Source of the DNA: an uncultured Clostridia bacterium
GTDB taxonomy: Bacteria > Bacillota > Clostridia > UBA1381 > UMGS1253
Direction of reading: 5' to 3'
Assembly: GCA_934457145.1 (NCBI GenBank)
Contig: CAKSHP010000015.1
Location: 1-53,032, forward strand
DNA length: 53,032 bases
Both the position numbers and the translations under genes were made by a program. Positions 1 to 7,115 of the stretch are shown piece after piece. The notes below the pieces were generated by a model. The model was not told where the DNA came from. It searched no databases and saw only the letters and a list, made by a program, of their open reading frames with translations. Positions within the stretch are counted from its first letter, which is position 1. The number at the start of each line of letters is the position of its first letter.

Positions 1-1181
1 GAATTAGTCGCAACTATGGTGAATGTATTTTCGCCTTCTTTGAGTGTCACGTCTTTGCTCCAATCTCCGTATGAATTGTAGACGGAATTACCGTTTATCG
101 TTACATTTATATTACCGTTGTAATCGTTTACATCTGATACCGTACCTTTGATAGTAACATTCTTTTTGTCAGATGTTTCGGGGCAAGTTGTTATTGTCAA
201 TGTTGGTGCTCCAATTTCATATTTAGCAGTAACATTGACCGTTTTTGTCTTTCCCGCGTGTTTTCCCTCAACCACAAAATCTTTGCTACCTTCTGTCTCA
301 AATTTATATATATAATTGCCTTCATACTCGCCGTAATAGTTACTGCTCATTTTTACTGTTTCACCGTTTACCATAACCGTTGTGCCTTCCTCAGCAAGAA
401 CATTTATTGTGGCGGTTTTTCCATCTGCGCTGTAAATCACATTCGCCGATATTTGTAAATCTGCATTGATATTTGTCACTGCTTGCTTTGTTGCACGATT
501 TAATAAAACTACCGTTTCTGCTCTCGTTATACCTTGTGTCGGTCCAAAACTTCCGTCAGGATAACCGCTTATTAAGCCTCTTTCGCAAGCAATACTAACA
601 TATGGCATCAAACTCGGTGAAATGCTGCTCCCGTCACAAAATTTTCTTCCTGCATAGTTTTTATCATTAGCATCACTATCTGTAAACCCCATCATACGAA
701 CTAGCGCAACAGCGATATCTTCTCTTGTTGCATATTCGGTAGGGTGAAATGTTGGAAGTCCGCCGAACGGATTTGCATATCCCGTTAAAAATTCTTTGCA
801 CACTTCGACATATGGATATGACCATCTATCCTCAGCAACATCCGCAAATGTAGGTATGACCGGGGTTTCCAAAGCTTGCTTAAATGTTGACACAAGCAAT
901 TTACAAAATTCCTCTCTCGTAACACCGGCTTCCGGTCTAAAACTACCATCTCCATATCCCGAAACAATGCCTTCTTGTGCAAAATAATCAATTTGATCTT
1001 TAGCCCAATAATTGCTTGGGACATCAATAAATATGACCATATTTCCATCACCGATTATTTGACTTACATTATCCTCTGCCAAGGCAACGCTCTCCCCATA
1101 TTCATAGCCTACAAAAGTTGTTGTAGTAAACAACAATACCGCCAACACTGTTAGCATACTAAAAATTTTTTTTACACTCAT
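1..1181 (-). CDS. Secreted SLH-domain surface protein (3' end cut by window edge)
   Basis: About 393 residues are visible; the ORF is still open at base 1. The start is ATG at 1181 with a GGAGG box 8 bases upstream. The N-terminus is a signal peptide (KK followed by a hydrophobic run through residue 24). Three SLH repeats follow at roughly residues 50-100, 110-165 and 182-232, each with the F-x-DV or similar opening and the SGYGDGSFRP-type turn (GYANPFGG in the second). SLH triplets bind secondary cell-wall polymer, so the protein should sit on the cell surface. After them come two Ig-like beta-sandwich segments of the type used as spacers in adhesins and S-layer proteins. The missing C-terminus decides the real function (enzyme, adhesin or S-layer). 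The upstream neighbour is the recombinase gene on the same strand, with a recombination-like site between them. Confidence 0.9.
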   Translation of the reverse strand, partial: MSVKKIFSMLTVLAVLLFTTTTFVGYEYGESVALAEDNVSQIIGDGNMVIFIDVPSNYWAKDQIDYFAQEGIVSGYGDGSFRPEAGVTREEFCKLLVSTFKQALETPVIPTFADVAEDRWSYPYVEVCKEFLTGYANPFGGLPTFHPTEYATREDIAVALVRMMGFTDSDANDKNYAGRKFCDGSSISPSLMPYVSIACERGLISGYPDGSFGPTQGITRAETVVLLNRATKQAVTNINADLQISANVIYSADGKTATINVLAEEGTTVMVNGETVKMSSNYYGEYEGNYIYKFETEGSKDFVVEGKHAGKTKTVNVTAKYEIGAPTLTITTCPETSDKKNVTIKGTVSDVNDYNGNINVTINGNSVYNSYGDWSKDVTLKEGENTFTIVATN

Positions 1182-1223
1182 TGTAATACCTCCATTTTTA
1201 CATAAAAATATTTCAGTTTATAA

Positions 1224-1251
1224 ATAATACTTACTACAGCCCCCTTTACAA
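1224..1251 (-). promoter_or_regulatory. Candidate promoter of the SLH gene
   Basis: On the minus strand TTGTAA and TATTAT are spaced by 16 bases, ending 42 bases before the ATG. It lies outside the inverted repeats, so the SLH gene may be transcribed whichever way the neighbouring segment points. Prediction from consensus only. Confidence 0.4.
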
Positions 1252-1327
1252 AATAATATATAACTTTTCCATCAAAAAACACATAATTACAGCCAACAAA
1301 TATAATAATTAAAAGCTTTCTTTCATT

Positions 1328-1354
1328 TGTCCTTAAACAAGGTATTTAAAGACA
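1328..1354 (-). repeat. Recombination-like dyad, copy B
   Basis: Read on the minus strand: arm TGTCTTTAAA, 7-base spacer TACCTTG, arm TTTAAGGACA. The arms are inverted repeats of 10 bases with one mismatch. This is the usual core-site layout for tyrosine recombinases (two inverted binding arms around a 6-8 base crossover). It shares its spacer exactly with copy A at 2662-2688, in inverted orientation. No U-run follows, so it is a poor terminator. Confidence 0.75.
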
Positions 1355-1358
1355 TAAT

Positions 1359-1379
1359 CCCTAAATACCTTGATACAAC
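1359..1379 (+). repeat. Degenerate extra copy of the dyad core
   Basis: Four bases from copy B the sequence CCCTAAATACCTTG recurs, matching the left arm and spacer of copy A with one gap. The right arm is replaced by ATACAACGG. It could be a footprint of earlier recombination or an accessory half-site. Confidence 0.4.
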
Positions 1380-1397
1380 GGCTTGTTTTGCAATTTG

Positions 1398-1421
1398 TGA
1401 CTAAAAATTATGACGGAAAAT
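1398..1421 (+). repeat. Arm-type direct repeat, left copy
   Basis: TGACTA, seven A/T bases, then TGACGGAAAAT. The same arrangement with six intervening bases is found at 2491-2513 in the same orientation. The two flank the recombinase ORF exactly (this one ends two bases from its stop codon). Direct repeats inside the ends of Tn916-like elements bind the N-terminal arm-binding domain of the integrase; a similar role is inferred here. Confidence 0.55.
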
Positions 1422-1423
1422 AA

Positions 1424-2473
1424 TTATTTATCAAAAATTTTTTCAAGCTTATTCATTTCGTTTCGCTTATGCTCTTTTAATGAGTGTGCATATAAATCAA
1501 GAGTTATGCCGACGGATGAATGGCCGAGAATTTCCGAAAGCGTTTTATAGTCCATTCCGACTTCTAACGCCCTTGTCGAAAATGTATGGCGAAGCGCATG
1601 GTACTTAATATCCGGCAACTCCGCTCTTTGCAAAAGCTTTTTAAAATGCCGCCTGTAAGTGCGGATTTGAACAGGTTTGTTTTTCTTGGATAAAACACAT
1701 TCGCAGACATGCGGAATTTCTTTAAGCTTATCTGCAAGAACAGCCGGCATGGGTATTTCGCGCTTTGAACTTTTGCTTTTCGGCGCAATTGTTTCAACAC
1801 CGTTTTCGGTTCGTGCCTGTGTTCCGTTTACGGTTAAGGTTGATTCTTCAAAATTGATATCCGTCCACTTTAACGCACAAACCTCACCGATACGAAGCCC
1901 GGCATACAGACAAATCCATATACCGATGTCAAACGGCGTTTTTAACACATTTTCAAGGCTTTTTTGCTCATTCACGGTCAGGACTTGAACAATGGATTTT
2001 GTTTTTTTCGGAAGCTTTACCTTATCCCACACATTCAAAACCAAGCCTTTATCCTCTGCACATGAAAGGGCTGATCTTAGCACGCTGAATATGCTTTTAA
2101 CTGTTGCCGCCGACAAATTCAAACTGTTTACAAAACCTTGCAAAATATCGCCGTTCAGCTTTTTCAGCGGTATTTTTCCCAAATTCGGATTTATACAATT
2201 ATCGATATGGCATTTATAAATCTGCTTTGTTGTGGATTTTAATGTCCCTTGCGATTTTAACCAACATTTGAGCCACTCCGAAAGCAAGGTATTTTTGTTT
2301 TGCCGCACCGGTTTTTCGGTTTTGTATTTTGCAAGAAGTTCTTTAACAGCTAAATAATTTCTTGAATATACATAGCCGTAAACGGCTTTGCCGGAAATGT
2401 CATAATACTTTACATAGCGCCCCTCATAGCGTCCGTCTTTTCGTTTGTAGATATTTTCGCCCCTACGAGCCAT
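1424..2473 (-). CDS. Tyrosine recombinase / integrase with arm-binding N-terminus
   Basis: 349 residues, a usual length for Tn916/phage-type integrases. Residues 1-50 resemble the AP2-like arm-binding domain, 60-150 the SAM-like core-binding domain and 165-345 the catalytic domain. Catalytic residues visible: R194 (in AGLRIGEV), a lysine near 235, H292 and R295 (HALRHTF), H318 (LGHSS) and nucleophile Y328 (LYAHS). All are present, so the enzyme should be active. ATG at 2473 follows a GAGGAG box. There is no excisionase, relaxase, replication or phage gene nearby, so this is not an obvious intact element; instead the gene lies between inverted core-like sites. No clear terminator follows, so transcripts may run into the SLH gene. 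Family call is firm; the substrate is inferred. Confidence 0.93.
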   Translation of the reverse strand: MARRGENIYKRKDGRYEGRYVKYYDISGKAVYGYVYSRNYLAVKELLAKYKTEKPVRQNKNTLLSEWLKCWLKSQGTLKSTTKQIYKCHIDNCINPNLGKIPLKKLNGDILQGFVNSLNLSAATVKSIFSVLRSALSCAEDKGLVLNVWDKVKLPKKTKSIVQVLTVNEQKSLENVLKTPFDIGIWICLYAGLRIGEVCALKWTDINFEESTLTVNGTQARTENGVETIAPKSKSSKREIPMPAVLADKLKEIPHVCECVLSKKNKPVQIRTYRRHFKKLLQRAELPDIKYHALRHTFSTRALEVGMDYKTLSEILGHSSVGITLDLYAHSLKEHKRNEMNKLEKIFDK

Positions 2474-2490
2474 AAAACCAACTCCTCTTT

Positions 2491-2513
2491 TGACTATATT
2501 TTTGACGGAAAAT
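2491..2513 (+). repeat. Arm-type direct repeat, right copy
   Basis: TGACTA, six A/T bases, then TGACGGAAAAT: the partner of 1398-1421, located in the leader between the recombinase promoter and its start codon. Binding of the recombinase here would also block its own transcript, a plausible autoregulation. Confidence 0.55.
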
Positions 2514-2567
2514 CAAGAATTTTTTTATTGTGCATTTTGTAGAAAATGCCGCCCGGTCCTTGATTTT
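2509..2567 (-). promoter_or_regulatory. Nested stem-loop in the recombinase leader
   Basis: An outer 9-bp stem (AAAATCAAG at 2509-2517 with CTTGATTTT at 2559-2567) encloses an inner 7-bp hairpin (GCATTTT and AAAATGC, 2532-2549). It overlaps the right direct repeat. It may control recombinase expression or be part of the recombination architecture. Confidence 0.45.
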
Positions 2568-2583
2568 AAACCAATCGTATGAT

Positions 2584-2613
2584 ATAATAAAATATATTGA
2601 TGTATACTGTCAA
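2584..2613 (-). promoter_or_regulatory. Recombinase promoter
   Basis: Minus strand: perfect TTGACA, 18-base spacer, TATTAT. It is inside the inverted sites and points leftward through the recombinase toward the SLH gene. Confidence 0.6.
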
Positions 2614-2661
2614 GAAACCGTAATAGCCGTAAAACCCGGTAATAACGCTGGTTTTTGCATA

Positions 2662-2688
2662 TGTCCTTAAATACCTTGTTTAAGGACC
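2662..2688 (+). repeat. Recombination-like dyad, copy A
   Basis: Plus strand: arm TGTCCTTAAA, spacer TACCTTG, arm TTTAAGGACC. The arms match as inverted repeats except for the last base. Copy B at 1328-1354 is the same site on the opposite strand with the same spacer. A third copy is at 49603-49629. Confidence 0.75.
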
Positions 2689-2730
2689 AAAAATATAAAG
2701 CAGTTTTCTTAAAAATGTTTATTTCCAGGC

Positions 2731-2829
2731 TTAATAATTTCTTTTGTTCATGCGCACAATTGTGTCATAATAAAAATCATCCGGCATTTCTTTCTTCATA
2801 ATCACTATACAATCCGTTTTCGCATACAT
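2731..2829 (-). CDS. Possible 32-residue ORF or gene remnant
   Basis: A minus-strand frame runs from ATG at 2829 to TAA at 2731 and contains the stretch MPDDFYYDTIVRMNKRNY. The frame stays open upstream of the ATG for at least ten codons. No ribosome-binding site is evident and I recognise no family. It may be the tail of a gene broken when the recombinase segment arrived. The rest of 2689-2876 shows nothing else I can name. Confidence 0.2.
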   Translation of the reverse strand: MYAKTDCIVIMKKEMPDDFYYDTIVRMNKRNY

Positions 2830-2876
2830 TTTAACCCACGAAAAACCGACACATAAAAATTATTTAACAAAAGTGC

Positions 2877-2905
2877 TTTACAAAAACCGCCGTTTGTGGT
2901 TTAAT
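2877..2905 (+). promoter_or_regulatory. Promoter of the TPR-cyclophilin pair
   Basis: TTTACA, 17-base spacer, TTTAAT, ending 36 bases before the TTG start. Consensus prediction. Confidence 0.45.
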
Positions 2906-2941
2906 ATATTGTAGCGTTACAAATTTCGGAGGCGATACGTT

Positions 2942-3772
2942 TTGAATAAAAAGGATAAAAAAAATAAGTTAGACGCAAAAAGCCTGTGCTATTTAATATT
3001 TATGGGCGCAACAATAGTTTCGTTTTTTTACGCTCCCATCATCGGACTTGTGCTGCTTTCAATAGGTATAATTATTCTTCTTTTTATAAACCGCGCAAAT
3101 CTTTTTATGCTTGCCGGATTAAAGCAGTATAACAAAAAAAATATTTCAAAGGCTTTAAAGCTTTTAAAAACCGCTCACATGTCAACTGCCGGAAAAATGA
3201 ACAATTCATATAACTATGCATACATACTTTTGCGCGAGGGCCGTATAGACGATGCAAAAACTGCAATAAAATATGCGCTTCTGCGCCCGAACGTTTCCGA
3301 TGCCGAAACATATCAGGGCAAAGAAATTCTTTCTATGATATACTACCGCCAGGGGCAGTATAACAAAGCGACCGATGCAATGCAGTCTGTGTTTGAGCAT
3401 TATAAAAACTCAAACGTTTACGGCGCTCTCGGATATTATAAAATTCTTGCAAAAGCTCCCGATGCGGAGGAGTTTGCCCTCGAAGCATACGACTATAATA
3501 AAACCGACAAAGTAATTTTAGATAACCTCGTTCAGCTCTACTATGAAAAAGGCGATTACGAAACCGCAAAAAAATATTCCGACGAGGCAATCAAAGCCGA
3601 ACATACCGGAATTGAAACCTATTATCACGCAGGGCTTGTTTTAAAGGCATTAAACAACAAAGCCGAAGCAATCAACAACTTCAAAAAGGCTCTGTCTTTC
3701 ACTCCGTCGTTTTTAACAACCGTTACGACCGATGAAATCGAAAGACAAATTATGCTTTGCGAAAATGAATAG
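2942..3772 (+). CDS. Membrane-anchored TPR-repeat protein
   Basis: 276 residues. The start is TTG at 2942, after a GGAGG box. After a basic N-terminus, residues 15-49 form one or two membrane segments. The rest (about 60-270) is helical with tetratricopeptide-type repeats such as NYAYILLREGRIDDAKTAI and YYHAGLVLKALNNKAEAINN. TPR arrays are protein-protein scaffolds, here most likely on the cytoplasmic face. The cyclophilin gene starts 58 bases downstream on the same strand, so a joint role in protein handling is possible but not shown. The partner is unknown. Confidence 0.7.
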   Translation: MNKKDKKNKLDAKSLCYLIFMGATIVSFFYAPIIGLVLLSIGIIILLFINRANLFMLAGLKQYNKKNISKALKLLKTAHMSTAGKMNNSYNYAYILLREGRIDDAKTAIKYALLRPNVSDAETYQGKEILSMIYYRQGQYNKATDAMQSVFEHYKNSNVYGALGYYKILAKAPDAEEFALEAYDYNKTDKVILDNLVQLYYEKGDYETAKKYSDEAIKAEHTGIETYYHAGLVLKALNNKAEAINNFKKALSFTPSFLTTVTTDEIERQIMLCENE

Positions 3773-3830
3773 TTTTATAAAATGCGAATAATTTATTTAA
3801 TTAATAAACATAATAAAGGAGATTTTAACC

Positions 3831-4331
3831 ATGGCAATCAACAAAACAAACAATGTAGTTATCAGCACCGAATACGGCGATATAAAAATCACTCTCTCGC
3901 CCGAAGCCGCACCCATCACCGTTGAAAACTTTAAACGTCTTGTCGGCAACGGCTTTTATGACGGTCTCACCTTTCACAGAATTATCGACGGCTTTATGAT
4001 TCAGGGCGGCGATCCCACCGGCACAGGCATGGGCGGCAGCGATGAAAAAATAAAAGGCGAATTTGCCTCAAACGGCGTAAACAATCCTTTAAAACACACC
4101 AGAGGCACAATATCCATGGCAAGAAGCATGATGAAAAACTCGGCAAGCAGCCAGTTCTTTATTATGCATGAAGACGCTCCGCACTTAGACGGAGAGTATG
4201 CCGCATTCGGAAGAGTTACAAGCGGTATAGAGGTTGTTGATGAAATTGTTAAAAATGCTGTAACAGAAGACGCAAACGGCACCGTACTTGCCGAAAATCA
4301 ACCAAAAATTCTGAAAATTTTCTTTGAATAA
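3831..4331 (+). CDS. ppiB: Peptidyl-prolyl cis-trans isomerase, cyclophilin type
   Basis: 166 residues, full length for a bacterial single-domain cyclophilin. It catalyses cis-trans isomerisation of Xaa-Pro bonds and assists folding. Diagnostic blocks: FHRIIDGFMIQGGDPTGTG (catalytic Arg and the Gln of the active site) and SSQFFIMHEDAPHLDG. There is no signal peptide, so it is cytosolic. ATG at 3831 follows AAAGGAG. It is probably co-transcribed with the TPR gene. No hairpin terminator is visible before the gap promoter. Confidence 0.95.
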   Translation: MAINKTNNVVISTEYGDIKITLSPEAAPITVENFKRLVGNGFYDGLTFHRIIDGFMIQGGDPTGTGMGGSDEKIKGEFASNGVNNPLKHTRGTISMARSMMKNSASSQFFIMHEDAPHLDGEYAAFGRVTSGIEVVDEIVKNAVTEDANGTVLAENQPKILKIFFE

Positions 4332-4372
4332 AAATTTTTTTGGCAGATAATTAAATTTTTAACAAAAAAGGC

Positions 4373-4401
4373 TTGTAAAATTTTTTGAAATGTTGTAAAA
4401 T
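4373..4401 (+). promoter_or_regulatory. gap promoter
   Basis: TTGTAA, 17-base spacer, TAAAAT, about 80 bases before the gap ATG. Confidence 0.6.
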
Positions 4402-4427
4402 AGTATTTGGATTTATACAGTTTGAAA

Positions 4428-4453
4428 TTTTCCGCTTTTAATCCGGCGGAAAA
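4428..4453 (+). promoter_or_regulatory. Leader hairpin of gap mRNA
   Basis: TTTTCCGC and GCGGAAAA form a perfect 8-bp stem with a 10-base loop, ending 12 bases before the AGGAGG box. A 5' stem of this kind may stabilise a highly expressed mRNA; alternatively it is a protein-binding operator. Confidence 0.5.
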
Positions 4454-4480
4454 ATAAATAATTTAGGAGGCACATTAATT

Positions 4481-5497
4481 ATGTCAGTAAAAGTTGCTAT
4501 TAATGGTTTTGGTCGTATCGGTCGTCTTGCATTCAGACAGATGTTTGGTGCAGAGGGTTATGATGTTGTTGCTATCAACGACTTAACAAGCCCGAAAATG
4601 CTTGCTCATTTGTTAAAGTATGATTCTTCTCAAGGTAAATATGCTTTAGCTGATAAAGTAACAGCAGGCGAAGATTCTATCACAGTTGACGGCAAAGAAA
4701 TTAAAATCTATGCTTTCCCGGATGCAAACAACTGCCCCTGGGGTGATTTGGATGTAGACGTTGTATTGGAATGCTCAGGTTTTTATACTTCCAAAGCAAA
4801 AGCTCAGGCTCATATCAATGCCGGCGCTAAAAAGGTTGTTATTTCTGCTCCCGCAGGCAACGACCTCCCCACTATCGTTTACAATGTAAACCACAATACT
4901 TTAAAAGCAGATGATACAATCATTTCTGCTGCATCCTGCACAACAAACTGCTTGGCTCCTATGGCTGACGCTCTTAACAAGTACGCAGCAATCCAGTCCG
5001 GTATTATGTGCACAATTCACGCTTACACAGGCGATCAGATGACACTTGACGGTCCTCAGAGAAAAGGCGATTTGAGAAGATCAAGAGCTGCTGCTGTTAA
5101 CATTGTTCCTAACTCAACAGGTGCTGCAAAAGCTATCGGTCTTGTTATTCCCGAACTCAACGGTAAGTTGATCGGCGCTGCTCAGCGTGTTCCCACACCT
5201 ACAGGTTCAACAACAATCCTCACAGCTGTTGTTAAAGGTAGCGATGTAACAAAAGAAGGTATCAATGCTGCAATGAAAGCTGCTGCAAATGAATCTTTCG
5301 GTTACAATGAAGATGAAATCGTTTCTTCTGATATCGTTGGTATGAGATTTGGTTCTTTGTTTGATGCAACTCAGACATTGGTAGCTGAAATCGGCGACGG
5401 TCTTTATGAAGTACAAGTTGTTTCCTGGTATGATAACGAAAATTCATACACAAGCCAGATGGTTAGAACAATCAAATATTTTGCAGAACTTGCATAA
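4481..5497 (+). CDS. gap: Glyceraldehyde-3-phosphate dehydrogenase
   Basis: 338 residues, full length. It oxidises glyceraldehyde 3-phosphate with NAD+ and phosphate in glycolysis. The Rossmann motif NGFGRIGR (8-15), Asp34 after the second strand (NAD rather than NADP use), catalytic Cys153 in SAASCTTNCLAP and His180 (CTIHAYTGDQ) are all present. TTAGGAGG precedes the ATG. Codon choice leans to GGT, CGT, GCT and AAA far more than in neighbouring genes, as expected for a very highly expressed gene. It has its own promoter and terminator, so it is monocistronic rather than part of a pgk-tpi operon. Of the other glycolytic genes only apgM is in this window, about 30 kb away. Confidence 0.98.
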   Translation: MSVKVAINGFGRIGRLAFRQMFGAEGYDVVAINDLTSPKMLAHLLKYDSSQGKYALADKVTAGEDSITVDGKEIKIYAFPDANNCPWGDLDVDVVLECSGFYTSKAKAQAHINAGAKKVVISAPAGNDLPTIVYNVNHNTLKADDTIISAASCTTNCLAPMADALNKYAAIQSGIMCTIHAYTGDQMTLDGPQRKGDLRRSRAAAVNIVPNSTGAAKAIGLVIPELNGKLIGAAQRVPTPTGSTTILTAVVKGSDVTKEGINAAMKAAANESFGYNEDEIVSSDIVGMRFGSLFDATQTLVAEIGDGLYEVQVVSWYDNENSYTSQMVRTIKYFAELA

Positions 5498-5515
5498 TTT
5501 AATTGTTTATTTCAA

Positions 5516-5549
5516 AGAAGCTTCGCAAATGCGCGAAGCTTCTTTTTTT
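5516..5549 (+). terminator. Intrinsic terminator of gap
   Basis: 11-bp stem AGAAGCTTCGC with GCGAAGCTTCT, 6-base loop, then seven T. Confidence 0.9.
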
Positions 5550-5693
5550 GTGTGTTTTTATTAAGTCAATCCCTTTTATCCTAACGGGTATTTTACACAG
5601 CATTACAAAAAAATCTGCCTTTTTAAACCACATCGGGACTTTGCTCTATAACAACTTATGCAAAACATTTTTGCCCGCAGGCAAATTTCTATC

Positions 5694-5731
5694 AAAAAAA
5701 ACGCTGCGTGCTTTTGGCACACAGCGTTTTT
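5694..5731 (-). terminator. Terminator of the ABC ATPase gene
   Basis: ACGCTG and GTGC pair with GCAC and CAGCGT around one mismatch; T-runs on both sides make it usable in both directions. Confidence 0.8.
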
Positions 5732-5741
5732 ATCTTAAACA

Positions 5742-6854
5742 TTATCCTAAAATGGAAACCTCTGTTTCTTTATCAAACAAATGAATCTTATTTGGATCAA
5801 GCGCAACCTGCATAATATCGCCGGTCTTTGCTGTTGAACGCGGGTTTACTCTTGCAGTAAACGGCGAACCTTCAATTGTGAGATACAAATATGTTTCAGC
5901 ACCCATCATCTCGGTAATTTCAACCTTAGCTGAAATTGTGCTTGCCGGGTTTGCGGAAATAAATGCTTCTTCATCATGAATGTTTTCAGGACGAATACCC
6001 ATTATAACTTCTCTGCCTATATAGCTCTTGTCAAGCGATGCTGCTTTTCCTGCCGGCAAAACAATCTTGGATTTGCCGAATACCAAAGCAACTTCTCCCT
6101 GACCTTCGTTTTCAACCTTAACTGTAGCAAAGTTCATCTGCGGGCTTCCGATAAATCCTGCAACAAACACATTGCACGGATTTGAATAAAGGTTTGCCGG
6201 AGAATCAACCTGCTGAATAATACCGTCTTTCATAACAACAATACGGCTGCCCATTGTCATAGCTTCTGTCTGGTCATGCGTAACGTATATAAATGTTGTC
6301 TGCAATTTGTGGTGGAGCTTGCCTATTTCCGTTCTCATCTGAACACGAAGCTTAGCATCAAGGTTTGAAAGCGGTTCGTCCATCAAGAACACCTTCGGCT
6401 CACGCACGATAGCACGTCCCAATGCAACACGCTGTCTCTGACCGCCTGAAAGCGCTCTCGGTTTTCTGTCGAGCAAATGCTCAATTCCCAAAATTCCCGC
6501 AGCTTCCTGAACACGTCTTTTGATTTCATCTTTAGGAGTTTTTCTGAGCTTAAGACCGAACGCCATATTTTCAAAAACTGTCATATGCGGATAGAGCGCA
6601 TAGTTTTGGAAAACCATTGCAATATCTCTGTCTCTTGCCGAAACTTCGTTTACCAATCTTCCGTCTATGTAAAGTTCACCGTCGCTGATTTCCTCAAGAC
6701 CTGCTATCATTCTCAGCGTAGTTGATTTACCGCATCCCGAAGGACCTACCAAAATAATAAATTCCTTATCTGCAATTTCCAAATTGAAATCGCTAACGGC
6801 AACAACGCCGCCGGCATATCTTTTATATATGCCTCTCAAACTTAAATCTGCCAC
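5742..6854 (-). CDS. msmK: Carbohydrate ABC importer ATPase, MsmK/UgpC/MalK family
   Basis: 370 residues. Walker A GPSGCGKS (37-44), Q-loop Gln83, signature LSGGQ (135-139), Walker B ending D159-E160 and switch His193. A C-terminal TOBE/OB regulatory region (about 240-365) is typical of sugar-importer ATPases of the CUT1 class. Acts as a cytosolic dimer on the membrane permeases. No permease or binding protein gene adjoins it: it is transcribed alone between its own promoter and terminator. In several Bacillota one such ATPase serves many sugar importers, and that is the likely role here, feeding oligosaccharides to the cytosolic glycosidases in the window. The exact symbol is by family, not proven orthology. 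Confidence 0.92.
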   Translation of the reverse strand: MADLSLRGIYKRYAGGVVAVSDFNLEIADKEFIILVGPSGCGKSTTLRMIAGLEEISDGELYIDGRLVNEVSARDRDIAMVFQNYALYPHMTVFENMAFGLKLRKTPKDEIKRRVQEAAGILGIEHLLDRKPRALSGGQRQRVALGRAIVREPKVFLMDEPLSNLDAKLRVQMRTEIGKLHHKLQTTFIYVTHDQTEAMTMGSRIVVMKDGIIQQVDSPANLYSNPCNVFVAGFIGSPQMNFATVKVENEGQGEVALVFGKSKIVLPAGKAASLDKSYIGREVIMGIRPENIHDEEAFISANPASTISAKVEITEMMGAETYLYLTIEGSPFTARVNPRSTAKTGDIMQVALDPNKIHLFDKETEVSILG

Positions 6855-6941
6855 TTTTAATTAACCCCTTTCTTGCCTTTTCGCAAGTTATTTTTCTCAA
6901 TCGGACACATATTTTTTTATCCGAATTTTTCTACACTCACA

Positions 6942-6978
6942 GCGCCGGGCAATTATATTTCAAATATATTGCCTGCGC
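6942..6978 (-). promoter_or_regulatory. 37-bp near-palindrome in the msmK leader
   Basis: GCGC at each end flanks GGCAAT and ATTGCC inner arms with AT-rich centre; only a one-base bulge breaks the symmetry. It begins about 12 bases after the predicted transcription start, a typical place for a repressor operator or a 5' RNA hairpin. Confidence 0.5.
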
Positions 6979-6996
6979 TATTAACACTATAGTACT

Positions 6997-7005
6997 ATTA
7001 TACCA
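6997..7005 (-). promoter_or_regulatory. Extended -10 promoter of msmK
   Basis: Minus strand TGG directly followed by TATAAT (an extended -10); the -35 region is weak. Confidence 0.5.
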
Positions 7006-7062
7006 CATATTTTTTCAAATTCATAGAGACTGTTTTAATAAAATTTCACCTCGTTTTTTAGT

Positions 7063-7099
7063 AAAAATGCACAACGCCAAGAAACGCTGTGCATTTTTT
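7063..7099 (-). terminator. Terminator of the EF-G-like gene
   Basis: AATGCACA pairs with TGTGCATT, enclosing a further CG pair; T-runs on both strands. Confidence 0.8.
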
Positions 7100-7115
7100 A
7101 ATGTTTTATAACATT

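Larger units (their letters stand above)
1328..2688. other. Putative invertible segment carrying its own recombinase
   Basis: The segment is bounded by copies B and A of the 27-base dyad in inverted orientation with identical spacers. It contains only the tyrosine recombinase, its promoter and the two direct repeats. Recombination between inverted sites would flip about 1.3 kb. The recombinase promoter at 2584-2613 would then point toward the TPR gene at 2942 instead of the SLH gene at 1181. Site structure and orientation are seen in the sequence; inversion is inferred. Confidence 0.5.

Noticed and set aside
1328..1354. Dyads A, B and C as intrinsic terminators
   Set aside because: Stems are AT-rich and none is followed directly by a U-run; B and A share an exact non-palindromic spacer, which a terminator would not need. 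An operator role remains a minor alternative.
5503..5784. Open frame of 93 codons between gap and msmK
   Set aside because: It runs through two hairpin terminators and has no RBS.
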